Shown: positions 50,773 to 61,003 of the stretch, one piece after another
Layout: the number at the start of each line of letters is the position of its first letter
Position numbering within the stretch: the first letter of the stretch is position 1
Source of the DNA: JBFWUW01 sp050247075
Lineage (GTDB): Bacteria; Planctomycetota; Planctomycetia; Pirellulales; JBFWUW01
Direction: 5' to 3'
DNA: 64,000 nt
Assembly (NCBI GenBank): GCA_050247075.1
Contig: JBFWUW010000036.1
Location: 4,399-68,398, forward strand
Made by a program: the position numbers and the translations under genes
The notes under the pieces: generated by a model
Told to the model about the DNA's origin: nothing
The model's database searches: none
The model's input: only the letters and a program-made list of their open reading frames with translations

Positions 50773-51954
50773 ATGCCGATGATTTGTGCGCGTTTTATTG
50801 GGATGTTGTCGTGTTGCAGCCTGGCCTTGGCGGTGACGGCCGCCGCGGCCCAAGAGGCCAAACCGGCGGCGAAGGCCGGATTGGCCGAGAAACTGCAACC
50901 GTTTGTGGAAAGCCATTCGTTGGCCGGCGCGGTGGTACTGGCCGCCTCCAAGGAAAAAGTGCTCGACCTGGAGACCGTGGGCTACAGCGACGTGGCCGCC
51001 AAAACGCCGATCGCCCCCGACAGCCTGTTTTGGATCGCCTCAATGTCCAAGCCGATCACCGGCGCGGCCATGATGATCCTGGTCGATGAAGGCCGCGTGA
51101 GTCTGGACGATCCGGTCGAGAAGCATCTGCCGGAGTTCCGCGAATTGTGGCTGGCGGCCGAGCAAGACAAGGACCATATCCTGCTCAAGCGGCCCGCGCG
51201 GGCCGTGACGGTGCGAGACATTCTCAGCCACACCAGCGGCTTGGCGTTCAAGTCGCCGTTGGAACAGCCTACGCTCGACGGCCTGCCGCTGCGCGACACC
51301 GTGCGGGGCTACACCATGATGCCGCTGCTGCACGAGCCAGGTTCCAAGTGGATGTACAGCAACGCCGGCATCAACACGGCTGGCCGCATTATTGAAGTTG
51401 TCAGCGGAATGCCCTTCGAGGATTTCTTGGACCAAAAACTGTTTCAACCGCTGGGGATGAAAGACACCACCTTCTGGCCCAACGAGGAGCAAGTCGCCCG
51501 GTTAGCCAAGTCGTACAAACCGAATGCCGACAAGACCGGCCTGGAAGAAACCACCATCACATCGTTGATCTACCCCCTGGCCGACCGCCGGCAACGCTAT
51601 CCCATGCCGGGCGGCGGGTTGTTTTCCACCGCGGGCGACCTGGCCCAATTCTGCCGCATGGTGTTGCGCGGCGGCGAACTAGATGGCCGCCGCTACTTGT
51701 CGGAGGAGGCGGTCAAGCAGATGACCAGCAAGCAAACGCCCGACTCGCTGCCCGACGGTTATGGCGTCGGCTGGTCAACCAATTTCGGTGGGTTTGGGCA
51801 CGGCGGAGCCTACTCCACCAACATGAACATCGACCCCACCCGCGACTTGATTACGATCTTCTTGGTGCAGCATGCTGGCTTTCCCAACGATGGCAACAAG
51901 AGCCACGAGGTATTCAAGAAGGCGGCGGAGGAAATGTTCGGAGGCAAGGAGTAA
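50773..51954 (+). CDS. Class-C beta-lactamase-like serine hydrolase (esterase/EstB type)
   Basis: 393 residues. A signal peptide (MLSCCSLALAVTAAAAQ) precedes the catalytic set Ser90-M-S-Lys93, Tyr195 in YSN, and a late GHGG that replaces KTG. This is the pattern of family VIII esterases and AmpC-like peptidases, common in planctomycetes, rather than true antibiotic resistance enzymes. The substrate is unknown; the protein acts outside the cytoplasm. ATG 50773 follows GAGAG. It precedes two sulfatases in the same direction. Confidence 0.85.
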   Translation: MPMICARFIGMLSCCSLALAVTAAAAQEAKPAAKAGLAEKLQPFVESHSLAGAVVLAASKEKVLDLETVGYSDVAAKTPIAPDSLFWIASMSKPITGAAMMILVDEGRVSLDDPVEKHLPEFRELWLAAEQDKDHILLKRPARAVTVRDILSHTSGLAFKSPLEQPTLDGLPLRDTVRGYTMMPLLHEPGSKWMYSNAGINTAGRIIEVVSGMPFEDFLDQKLFQPLGMKDTTFWPNEEQVARLAKSYKPNADKTGLEETTITSLIYPLADRRQRYPMPGGGLFSTAGDLAQFCRMVLRGGELDGRRYLSEEAVKQMTSKQTPDSLPDGYGVGWSTNFGGFGHGGAYSTNMNIDPTRDLITIFLVQHAGFPNDGNKSHEVFKKAAEEMFGGKE

Positions 51955-52041
51955 GCACGGGCTGAGAGAGGCGATTCCATCGCCGATGTAAAGCCAATGG
52001 CACACCTGGCCCGCTGAGAAACATTTGTTTGAGGAGATGCC

Positions 52042-53661
52042 ATGATTGCAGCCCGCTGCTGGTTGGCTTGTGTTGCCGTGAGCCTGGCCTGGGCGGCCCC
52101 AACGCCGGCACAGGCCGCACCCGCGCGGCCCAACCTGGTGTTTTGCTTCGCGGATGATTGGGGGCGCTATGCCAGCGCCTATGCCGATCTCGACGGCCGC
52201 CCTTCTCCCAACCAGGTTGTAAAAACACCGCATATCGATCGCATTGCCCGGCAGGGAGTGCTGTTTCGCCATGCGTATGTCAACTCGCCCTCTTGTACTC
52301 CGTGCCGCAGCGCGCTTTTGTCGGGCCGGTACTTTTTTAACACGGGCCGCGGCGCTATTTTGCTGGGAGCGCAGTGGGATCCGCAAATCCCCAGTTGGCC
52401 GTTGTTGCTGCACGACGCCGGCTACCACATCGGCGAGACCTGGAAAGTCTGGAGCCCCGGTACCCCCAACGACGCGCCGTTTGGGGCAGGCAAGCATGCC
52501 TTCGACAAGGCGGGCCGGCGGTTTAATACCTTCTCGCAAAATGTGACGCAATTAGTGCAAGGCGGAATGACGCTGGAAACAGCCAAGCAGCAGATGTACG
52601 ACGAGGTCAGCGGCAATTTCGATGATTTCCTCGACGCGCGTCCGAAGGGCCAGCCCTTCTGCTACTGGTTCGGTCCGACCAACGTCCATCGCACTTGGGT
52701 CAAGGGATCGGGCCAGGCCTTGTGGAATATCGACCCCAATGCCTTGCAGGGCAACTTGCCGCCGTTTCTGCCCGACGTCCCCGAAGTCCGCCAGGATTTC
52801 GCCGACTATTTGGGCGAAGTCCAGGCCTTCGATGCTGGCGTGGGGATGCTGCTGGCCCGGTTGGAAGCCACGGGCGAACTGGACAACACCGTGATCGTCA
52901 TCAGCGGCGACCATGGCGCACCCGGCTTTCCGCACGGCAAGTGCGACCTGTACGATTTTGGCGTGGGCGTAGCCCTGGCGGCCTGGTGGCCGGGCCAACC
53001 TGGCGGGCGCGTGGTGGATGACTTTGTGAATCTGATGGATTTGGCCCCCACGTTCTTGGAGCTAGGCAACGTGCCTCTGCCGCAGGGCATGAATGGCCGC
53101 AGCCTGGTGCCGCTCTTGAAGAGCGAGGCTTCTGGCCAGGTCGATCCCGAGCGCGACTTTGTCATCACCGGCCGCGAGCGGCATGTGTCGAGCGCCCGGC
53201 AAGGCAACCTGCCGTACCCTCAACGCGCGCTGCGGACAAAGGACTTTTTGTACATCCGCAACTTTCGCCCCATGCGCTGGCCGATGGGAGATGCCGGCGA
53301 GGTGACGGAAACATCCACGCCCACGGATGAAGCGTTGGAGAATGACACGTTTGTGGCCTTTGCCGACATGGATGCCAGCCCGACCAAAGCCTGGCTGGTC
53401 CGGCATCGGCACGAACCGCAAGGCAAACCGTTCTACGATCTTTCCTTCGTCCCGCGGCCGGGCGAGGAACTTTACGACCTGCAGGCCGATCCCGACCAGA
53501 TGCGCAACGTAGCGGCGGAGCCGGCCTATGCTGCCGCCCGCCAAGAATTGGCCGAACTGCTGCTGCAACGGCTGAAGCAAGCCGGCGACCCGCGGGTAAC
53601 GGGAGACGGCCAGACCTTTGAAAAATCTCCCTTTACCGACGCCGTGGAGATCCGCCGATGA
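52042..53661 (+). CDS. Secreted Cys-type sulfatase
   Basis: 539 residues with a signal peptide (CWLACVAVSLAWAAPTPAQA). The alkaline-phosphatase-like fold starts PNLVFCFADDWG; the formylglycine site is Cys85 in CTPCRSALLSGR, fitting C-x-P-x-R. GDHGAPGF supplies later metal ligands. It needs a formylglycine-generating enzyme, not found in the window. The target is probably a sulfated polysaccharide or ester. ATG 52042 follows GAGGAGA, and the end overlaps the next sulfatase by 4 bp. Confidence 0.92.
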   Translation: MIAARCWLACVAVSLAWAAPTPAQAAPARPNLVFCFADDWGRYASAYADLDGRPSPNQVVKTPHIDRIARQGVLFRHAYVNSPSCTPCRSALLSGRYFFNTGRGAILLGAQWDPQIPSWPLLLHDAGYHIGETWKVWSPGTPNDAPFGAGKHAFDKAGRRFNTFSQNVTQLVQGGMTLETAKQQMYDEVSGNFDDFLDARPKGQPFCYWFGPTNVHRTWVKGSGQALWNIDPNALQGNLPPFLPDVPEVRQDFADYLGEVQAFDAGVGMLLARLEATGELDNTVIVISGDHGAPGFPHGKCDLYDFGVGVALAAWWPGQPGGRVVDDFVNLMDLAPTFLELGNVPLPQGMNGRSLVPLLKSEASGQVDPERDFVITGRERHVSSARQGNLPYPQRALRTKDFLYIRNFRPMRWPMGDAGEVTETSTPTDEALENDTFVAFADMDASPTKAWLVRHRHEPQGKPFYDLSFVPRPGEELYDLQADPDQMRNVAAEPAYAAARQELAELLLQRLKQAGDPRVTGDGQTFEKSPFTDAVEIRR

Positions 53662-54989
53662 ACGCCTACCACCAGCATTGGCCGATTGCTCCGTTTGCCA
53701 GGGCGATGATTGTCCTGGCCTGGCTGGCTTCCGTGGGCCAAACAGTCGCGGCAGCGGACAAACCTGGCCGGCCCAATGTGCTATTGATCTTCGCCGACGA
53801 TCAGCGCTACGACACGATCGGCGCACTGGGCAACGAGGAGATCCACACGCCCAACTTGGACAAGCTCGTCGCGCGGGGGTACGTCTTTCACAACACGTAT
53901 TGTCAAGGGAGCATGGTACCGGCCGTCTGCCAACCCAGCCGCGCCATGCTGTTGACGGGCCGCTCGCTGTTTCACATTCCCCCGGCCAATTCCAAGGAAT
54001 ACGCTGGCCCGCTGTTACCCACCGTGCTGCGACAAGCCGGTTATGACACGCTGCATGTCGGCAAGCCGGGCAACTCGCTGCCGGTGGCGCATCGCGCTTT
54101 CGAGAAGAACATCGAACTGCCGCACTCGGGCGAGACGACCAGCCAACTGGCCGCCGATGCCGCCATTGCCTTCTTGCGCGACCGGCGAGACGAGCGGCCC
54201 TTCTTCATCTATTTTGCCCCTAGCGTACCGCACGACCCGCGCAGCGCTCCGGCGGAGTTTCGCCAGTTGTACGACCCGGCCAGGCTGTCGCTTTCTCCCA
54301 ACTTTATGCCGCGGCACCCGTTTGACAATGGCGAGTTGCAGATCCGCGACGAAAAGCTGGCCGCCGTTCCCCGCGTGCCCGACGACATGCGGCAACATCT
54401 GGCCGATTACTACGCCACCATCAGTTGCCTCGACCACCACATCGGAAGAATGCTGGAAGCCTTGAAAGAGATGGGCCAGGCCGACAATACCGTGATCGTC
54501 TTCAGCAGCGATCAAGGTCTGGCCGTGGGAGGGCGGCACGGGCTGATGGGCAAACAAAACCTGTACGAGCATTTCAAGTCCCCGCTGATCGTGGCTGGGC
54601 CAGGCGTGCCGCGAGGCCAGTCACCGGCATTGGCCTATCTGCACGACCTGTTTCCCACGATCTGCGAGGCAGCCGGCGCAAACATCCCCCCCGAGGCCGA
54701 AGGCCAAAGCTTGCTGCCGATTATGCGTGGCGAACAGGCCAGCGTCCGCACCGCGTTGTACGCCGCCTATCGCGATGGCCAGCGAATGATCCGCGACGAT
54801 CGCTGGAAATTGCTGTGGTATCCCAAGATTGCCCGCTATCAACTCTTCGATCTGGCCGAAGACCCCTGGGAGTTGGACGACCTTTCGGCACAAGCGGAAC
54901 AAGCCGGCCGGCTGGACCGCCTGCGTGGACAACTAGCCGCCCAGATGCAGGCCCTGGGTGACGACCAGGCGAAGCCGCCAGTGCGGTAA
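53658..54989 (+). CDS. Secreted Cys-type sulfatase
   Basis: 443 residues with an N-terminal signal segment (ARAMIVLAWLASVGQTVAAA). RPNVLLIFADDQRYDTIG begins the sulfatase fold; Cys91 in CQPSRAMLLTGR is the formylglycine residue. FSSDQGLAVGGRHGLMGKQ carries the second metal ligands. The ATG overlaps the upstream sulfatase stop, so both are made together, perhaps acting in turn on one glycan. The specificity cannot be read from sequence. Confidence 0.93.
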   Translation: MNAYHQHWPIAPFARAMIVLAWLASVGQTVAAADKPGRPNVLLIFADDQRYDTIGALGNEEIHTPNLDKLVARGYVFHNTYCQGSMVPAVCQPSRAMLLTGRSLFHIPPANSKEYAGPLLPTVLRQAGYDTLHVGKPGNSLPVAHRAFEKNIELPHSGETTSQLAADAAIAFLRDRRDERPFFIYFAPSVPHDPRSAPAEFRQLYDPARLSLSPNFMPRHPFDNGELQIRDEKLAAVPRVPDDMRQHLADYYATISCLDHHIGRMLEALKEMGQADNTVIVFSSDQGLAVGGRHGLMGKQNLYEHFKSPLIVAGPGVPRGQSPALAYLHDLFPTICEAAGANIPPEAEGQSLLPIMRGEQASVRTALYAAYRDGQRMIRDDRWKLLWYPKIARYQLFDLAEDPWELDDLSAQAEQAGRLDRLRGQLAAQMQALGDDQAKPPVR

Positions 54990-55238
54990 ACCGGCAATCC
55001 GCGCGAGAAGCGCCTCCTGCCAGTCCGCATAATCGGCACACCCCGCTCTTTGGCCCGCCGGCCGCGCCGGTGGCGGCCTGGGCTTCTTCCGCCGAGAAAA
55101 CCGCCCGCGCCCGGCGGTGGGGCCCTTTCTCGCATGATCTGGCGGCGAGACGGCTGCGCGCGTTTCCTAAGCTAGGCTTTGTATGGACTTGGATTCATTT
55201 TGGCGGTTCCCCAGACACTTAACGCAAGACGCAAAGCC

Positions 55239-56561
<1,323 letters not shown>

Positions 56562-56662
56562 CCGCCGCGTCTTCGCGGTGTCCGGCGGCGGGGGTAGCCG
56601 CCGGTTTGTCTTGATTGCTGTTGAATTCCTTGACTTCGCGGATCTGAAATTACGGCCTTGCC

Positions 56663-57628
56663 ATGACGACTTTGCTGATATCGTTGGCCGCGTTCGTGGG
56701 TGTCGCCGCGCTGGTAGGCTCGGCCTCGCTGATGTTCCGCGGCGACCAGGAAAACAAGGTCGAGGACCGCCTGAGCGAGCTGGCCAACTGGGGCAAGCCG
56801 GGCCAGGACGGAAAAGGCAAAAAGAAGCTGTCGCTGCTCTCCGAGATGCAGCGAGTGCCCAATATTTTTGACGAGGCCGTCAAACGGCTGGGCAACCTGG
56901 GGCAGATCTTTGAGCAGGCCGACACCACCATGACGGCCGACAAGTTCTTTTTGATATCGGGTGCAATGGCTGCCGTGGCCGGGCTGGGGATGTTGTTTTC
57001 GCCCCTCTCGCCGCTATTCGCGCCGGTCGTCGGCGGTATGGCCGGTTTGCTCCCCACGGTTTGGCTGGTCATGCGGCGGAAAAGGCGGTTGGCCAAGTTC
57101 GCCGCGCAGTTGCCCGGCGCGCTGGAGTTGATCAGCCGCGCCTTGCGCGCCGGACATAGCCTGGGGTCGGGCATGAAGCTGGTGGCCGACGAATCGCAGC
57201 CGCCGATCGCCAAGGAGTTTTCCAAAGTCTTTGAATCGCAAAACCTCGGCATTTCCATGGACGACTCGCTCAAGGCACTGACCGTCCGCGTCCCCAACCT
57301 GGACCTGAAGTTTTTCGCCACGGCCATTATTTTGCAACGGCAAACGGGTGGCGACCTGGCGGAAATTCTGGACAAGATCGGACATTTGATCCGCGAACGG
57401 TTCAAGATTTGGGGCCAGGTGCAAGCCCTGACGGGCGAAGGCCGCTTGTCGGGCATCGTGCTGCTGGCGTTGCCGCCGCTGTTGTTTCTGGCGGTGTATT
57501 ACCTGAATCCTGAATATTGCATGGTCCTGTTTACGGATGCCATGGGCCAAAAAATGCTGGCGGCCGCCGTGTTCCTGCAGTTCGTGGGCGCGCTGGTCAT
57601 CAAGAAGATCATTAACATCAAAGTGTGA
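56663..57628 (+). CDS. tadB: Tad pilus inner-membrane protein TadB
   Basis: 321 residues of the type II secretion F-domain family. An N-terminal helix (LISLAAFVGVAALVGSASLM), a pair of central helices and the F domain LPGALELISRALRAGHSL...ILQRQTGGDLAEILDKIG are present, with two C-terminal helices. It forms the membrane platform with TadC above CpaF. ATG 56663 is 101 bp after cpaF; the gene overlaps tadC by 4 bp. Confidence 0.92.
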   Translation: MTTLLISLAAFVGVAALVGSASLMFRGDQENKVEDRLSELANWGKPGQDGKGKKKLSLLSEMQRVPNIFDEAVKRLGNLGQIFEQADTTMTADKFFLISGAMAAVAGLGMLFSPLSPLFAPVVGGMAGLLPTVWLVMRRKRRLAKFAAQLPGALELISRALRAGHSLGSGMKLVADESQPPIAKEFSKVFESQNLGISMDDSLKALTVRVPNLDLKFFATAIILQRQTGGDLAEILDKIGHLIRERFKIWGQVQALTGEGRLSGIVLLALPPLLFLAVYYLNPEYCMVLFTDAMGQKMLAAAVFLQFVGALVIKKIINIKV

Positions 57629-58617
57629 GCCTTGCCGTGGATACCGCTTCGGTCAATTTTGAAACACTCGTTCCGTTCGCCCTGTTTGGCACGGTCGCCG
57701 CGCTAGCCTGGCTAGCGTTGGACTACTTCACGACCGGCCGTTCGCGCGCCTCGGAACGGCTGGACGACTTTAAGGATCCCAAACGCCGCAAGCGCGAGGG
57801 TTCGCCCGCCACCGGCGGCAGCGGCAAGCGGTTCGAGTCGATGACCAAGGTGCTGCAAAAGGCCTCGCACGCCGCATCGCCCCTCAAGCCCAAGAACGAG
57901 CAAGACGCCAACAAGGTCAAGAGCAAGCTGCTGCACGCCGGCTTTCGCGGCGAGTCCAACACTAGCATCTTTCTCGGCTTGAAGTTTATCGGCCTGGTGG
58001 TGGGCTTTGTGCTGTCGGGCGGCGTGGCCATGCTCACCACCGGCATCACCAAGAACTCCATGCTCATGGCCGGTTCGGTGACCGGCCTGATGTTCTATCT
58101 GCCCGACCTGGTGGTATGGTTCGTGGGCAAGCGCCGTAAAGAAGCCATCTTCTTGGGACTGCCCGACGCGCTGGACTTGCTGGTGGTATGCGTGGAGGCC
58201 GGCCTGGGCCTGGACCAAGGCATGCGTAAAGTCGCCGAGGAACTCAAGGAGACCTGCCCCGTCATCTCCGACGAACTGCAGCTCACCAACTTTCAGACGC
58301 AAATGGGGGCCGTTCGCGCCGATGCGCTCCGCGAACTGGGCGACCGAACCGGCGTGGAAGACGTGCGGGCACTGTGCAACATTTTGATTCAGGCTGAAAA
58401 GTTCGGCTCGTCGATCGCCCAGGCCTTACGCGTGCAAAGCGACTCCATGCGCACCCGCCGCCGGCAACTGGCCGAGGAAAAAGCGGCGAAGACGGCCGTC
58501 AAGCTGATCTTTCCGCTGGTGCTGTTCATTTTCCCCGGCATCTTCGTCGTGCTAGTCGGCCCCGCCGCGATCATCATTGTTCGCGATATGTTCCCGATGA
58601 TGAATGGGTCGAAGTAG
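57625..58617 (+). CDS. tadC: Tad pilus inner-membrane protein TadC
   Basis: 330 residues. A membrane helix (FALFGTVAALAWLALDYF), a basic linker (residues 35-90), two helices and the F domain LPDALDLLVVCVEAGLGLDQ with the ending KLIFPLVLFIFPGIFVVLVG define TadC. The start is GTG 57625, overlapping the tadB stop (GTGA); GTG 57637 is an alternative. It ends just before a palindromic element that separates it from the convergent argJ. Confidence 0.92.
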   Translation: MSLAVDTASVNFETLVPFALFGTVAALAWLALDYFTTGRSRASERLDDFKDPKRRKREGSPATGGSGKRFESMTKVLQKASHAASPLKPKNEQDANKVKSKLLHAGFRGESNTSIFLGLKFIGLVVGFVLSGGVAMLTTGITKNSMLMAGSVTGLMFYLPDLVVWFVGKRRKEAIFLGLPDALDLLVVCVEAGLGLDQGMRKVAEELKETCPVISDELQLTNFQTQMGAVRADALRELGDRTGVEDVRALCNILIQAEKFGSSIAQALRVQSDSMRTRRRQLAEEKAAKTAVKLIFPLVLFIFPGIFVVLVGPAAIIIVRDMFPMMNGSK

Positions 58618-58619
58618 CA

Positions 58620-58801
58620 AAAGCTACCGGCGGAGAAGCTGTCAGCCATCAGCCTTTCTAAGAAGGCGTTTCCGGCTTAGGGAGCCGCTCTCACGGCCAA
58701 GGGATGCGCGGCGGGCTTCTCCTATCGCGCATAGTCATGCCTCGTATTGTTCGCTGAAGGCTAATAGCCGGTGGCTGATGGCTTCTCCGCTGACGGCTTT
58801 A
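58620..58801. repeat. MITE-like element 1 (inverted-repeat ends)
   Basis: Left end AAAGCTACCGGCGGAGAAGC and right end GGCTTCTCCGCTGACGGCTT are inverted repeats of about 35 bp with mismatches. It fills the whole gap between the stop codons of tadC and argJ and codes for nothing. A related element is at 60629-60820. Confidence 0.7.
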
Positions 58802-58802
58802 C

Positions 58803-60026
58803 TTACGTCGTATAGTCCGCATTGAGATGGATATACTCCGCCGTCAAGTCGGTGGTCCAAAAGCGGATCTTCGCGGTCCCTTCGCGAAACGCCAGCTCCA
58901 CATGCGTATCGCGATTCTCGCGGATGGAACGCGAGACGGCCGCGGCGTCGAACGTGACCGGCGCGCCGCGCTCGTAGAGCAGGCAGCCGTTGACTTTCAG
59001 ATCGACGCCCGCCGGATCGAACGTCACGCCGCTGTAGCCTGCCGCGGAAACGATGCGGCCCCAGTTAGGATCGGCCCCGGTGATGGCCGTCTTGACCAGT
59101 GCGCTGTCGGCCACGGTCTTGGCGATCTGGAGCGCGGCGGCGCGGTCGGCACAACCTTGCACGTCGATGGTAATCAGGTGAGTAGCCCCCTCGCCATCCT
59201 CTGGTATCGCCCGGGCCAGTTCCTGGCAGACGTCATTGAGCCCCGCCGCGAAAGCCGCCAGGCCGGGCCCTTGCAATGGGCCGCCGCCGGCCGCGCCATT
59301 GGCCAGCAGCAACACGGTGTCGTTGGTGCTGGTATGCCCCTCCACGCTGATGCAATTGAAGGTTTCGTCCACGGCGGCCTTGAGCAGTGATTGCGCATCG
59401 GTGGCGGCCAAGGGAGCGTCCGTCATCAACACCGACAGCATGGTGGCCATATTGGGGCCGATCATCGCCGCCCCCTTGGCTACACCGGTGATCTGAATGG
59501 CCCGATCGGCCAGTTGCACCCGTCGCCCGGTCAGCTTGGGCCGTGTGTCGGTCGTCATCAGCGCGCGGGAGACATTGTGCAAAGCCGACTCTTGCGGCGA
59601 CAACTCCGCCGCTGCTCGGCTAATGCCGGCGGAAATCTTCTGCATCGGCAAGAAGTGGCCAATCACGCCGGTCGATAGGACCAACGCCTGCTCGGCCGAA
59701 GCCCCCACGGCAGCAGCCGCTTGGCGGGCCATTTCGCCGGCGTCCCGCAGCCCGCGTTCGCCCGTGCAGGCGTTGGCATTGCCGGAGTTGGCCACCACCA
59801 GCCGCAGGTTTTCGCCAGGCGTGCGCTGCCGGTCGAGGGCCACCGGCGCGGCAAACACCAAATTGGTCGTGTAGACGCCGGCCGCCGCTGCTGGCCGGTC
59901 GGATACAATCAAAGCCAGGTCGAGCTTGCCATCATCGTGCTTGACGCCGCAATGGGCGCCCGCCGCGCTAAAACCGGTCGGCAATTGCAGATTTCGCGAG
60001 AGCGACGAACTCTTTTCAGCAGTCAT
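58803..60026 (-). CDS. argJ: Bifunctional glutamate N-acetyltransferase / N-acetylglutamate synthase ArgJ
   Basis: 407 residues from ATG 60026. The hallmark is KGAAMIGPNMATMLSVLMTD: cleavage before Thr195 yields the alpha and beta chains and makes Thr195 the nucleophile. NSGNANACTG, STGVIG and GADPNWGRI are also conserved. ArgJ recycles the acetyl group from N-acetylornithine to glutamate in cyclic arginine synthesis. The gene stands alone and is flanked by palindromic elements on the 3' side and, further off, the DUF971 gene. Confidence 0.95.
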   Translation of the reverse strand: MTAEKSSSLSRNLQLPTGFSAAGAHCGVKHDDGKLDLALIVSDRPAAAAGVYTTNLVFAAPVALDRQRTPGENLRLVVANSGNANACTGERGLRDAGEMARQAAAAVGASAEQALVLSTGVIGHFLPMQKISAGISRAAAELSPQESALHNVSRALMTTDTRPKLTGRRVQLADRAIQITGVAKGAAMIGPNMATMLSVLMTDAPLAATDAQSLLKAAVDETFNCISVEGHTSTNDTVLLLANGAAGGGPLQGPGLAAFAAGLNDVCQELARAIPEDGEGATHLITIDVQGCADRAAALQIAKTVADSALVKTAITGADPNWGRIVSAAGYSGVTFDPAGVDLKVNGCLLYERGAPVTFDAAAVSRSIRENRDTHVELAFREGTAKIRFWTTDLTAEYIHLNADYTT

Positions 60027-60305
60027 CGGTCGGTTCCGTGGAGCAAATGGTTTGGGTGCGCAGTCATGTTTCCAACACAGAGAGGACGGCCCTTGAGTAG
60101 GTTCACTCCGCCGGAAGGAAACCGAGGCAACTGTGGCGTTCCCTGCAAGTCCAGGCACCGCCCCGCAGGCGGAGCCTAATTTCCCTCAAGCGTACCAAAA
60201 GCTATCCAGGCCGGTAGGCCGCGGCAGCTTATCGCGCTACAATTCAGGAGATTGGCCCAGCGTTTGCGCCGAGGTTTCCTCTACTCCCGACTTCCCCCGC
60301 GTTCC

Positions 60306-60629
60306 ATGCCCGACACGTTGCAACCTACCAAACTTGAAATCCGCGATGGCCAACTGCAGATAGCCTGGAGCGACGGCCAACTGCGGCGGTACACCTTTGG
60401 CGAGTTGCGAAACGCCTGTCCCTGCGCCACCTGCCGCGAGAAACGGTCGCTACCCCCAGCTCCGCCGCCGCTGCTTCCCATACTGACAGCGGCCGAGGCA
60501 CGCCCCTTGGCGATCGCCGGCATGACGCCTGTCGGCAGCTACGCCTATAAGATCGACTTCAGCGACGGCCACGACACTGGCATCTTTACGCTGGCCTTCT
60601 TACGCGAACTGGGAACGATCGTGGAGTAA
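60306..60629 (+). CDS. DUF971 (GBBH-like N-terminal domain) protein
   Basis: 107 residues. LEIRDGQLQIAWSDGQLRRY, LRNACPCATCRE and VGSYAYKIDFSDGHDTGIFT match DUF971, a small domain also seen at the N-terminus of gamma-butyrobetaine hydroxylases. Stand-alone versions may bind metal or Fe-S through the Cys motif; the role is unresolved. ATG 60306 starts the family N-terminus. A MITE-like element begins at its stop codon. Confidence 0.88.
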   Translation: MPDTLQPTKLEIRDGQLQIAWSDGQLRRYTFGELRNACPCATCREKRSLPPAPPPLLPILTAAEARPLAIAGMTPVGSYAYKIDFSDGHDTGIFTLAFLRELGTIVE

Positions 60630-60820
60630 AAAGCTATCAGCGGAGAAGCTATCAGCTATCAGCTTGTCGTGCAGCCAAGTGGCCCGATCGGTAGGTCGGC
60701 GAAGGGATTCTAGCCTTGGCCCGCGTGGTACAGCCGCACCGATGGAGCATCGTCCGCCGGAATCCATTCTGAAGCTGAAAGCTGATAGCTGATAGCTTCT
60801 CCGCTGATGGCTTCTCCGCT
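60629..60820. repeat. MITE-like element 2 (inverted-repeat ends)
   Basis: The left end AAGCTATCAGCGGAGAAGCT, followed by ATCAGCTATCAGC, is mirrored by AGCTGATAGCTGATAGCTTC and TCCGCTGATGGCTT at the right end, about 34 bp each. The interior is non-coding. Its ends resemble those of element 1 at 58620-58801. Confidence 0.75.
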
Positions 60821-61003
60821 CCTTTCAACTTGTCAATCTAGGGTGACTATAGCGGCGAAGGTAGTCCCGGATGGAGCAGCCACGCCAGCAGGGCCGATGA
60901 AGTCAACGGGCAACTACCGACTTCGCCAGCCATTAGCAGTCGATCCAGGCGTGGTTCTCCGCGCGCACTGCATGGTCTGTACCCCGACGACAACGAACAA
61001 CCC

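Noticed and set aside
50773..51954. Antibiotic-resistance beta-lactamase
   Set aside because: The SxxK/YSN plus HGG pattern is that of class-C-like esterases and peptidases; nothing links it to resistance.
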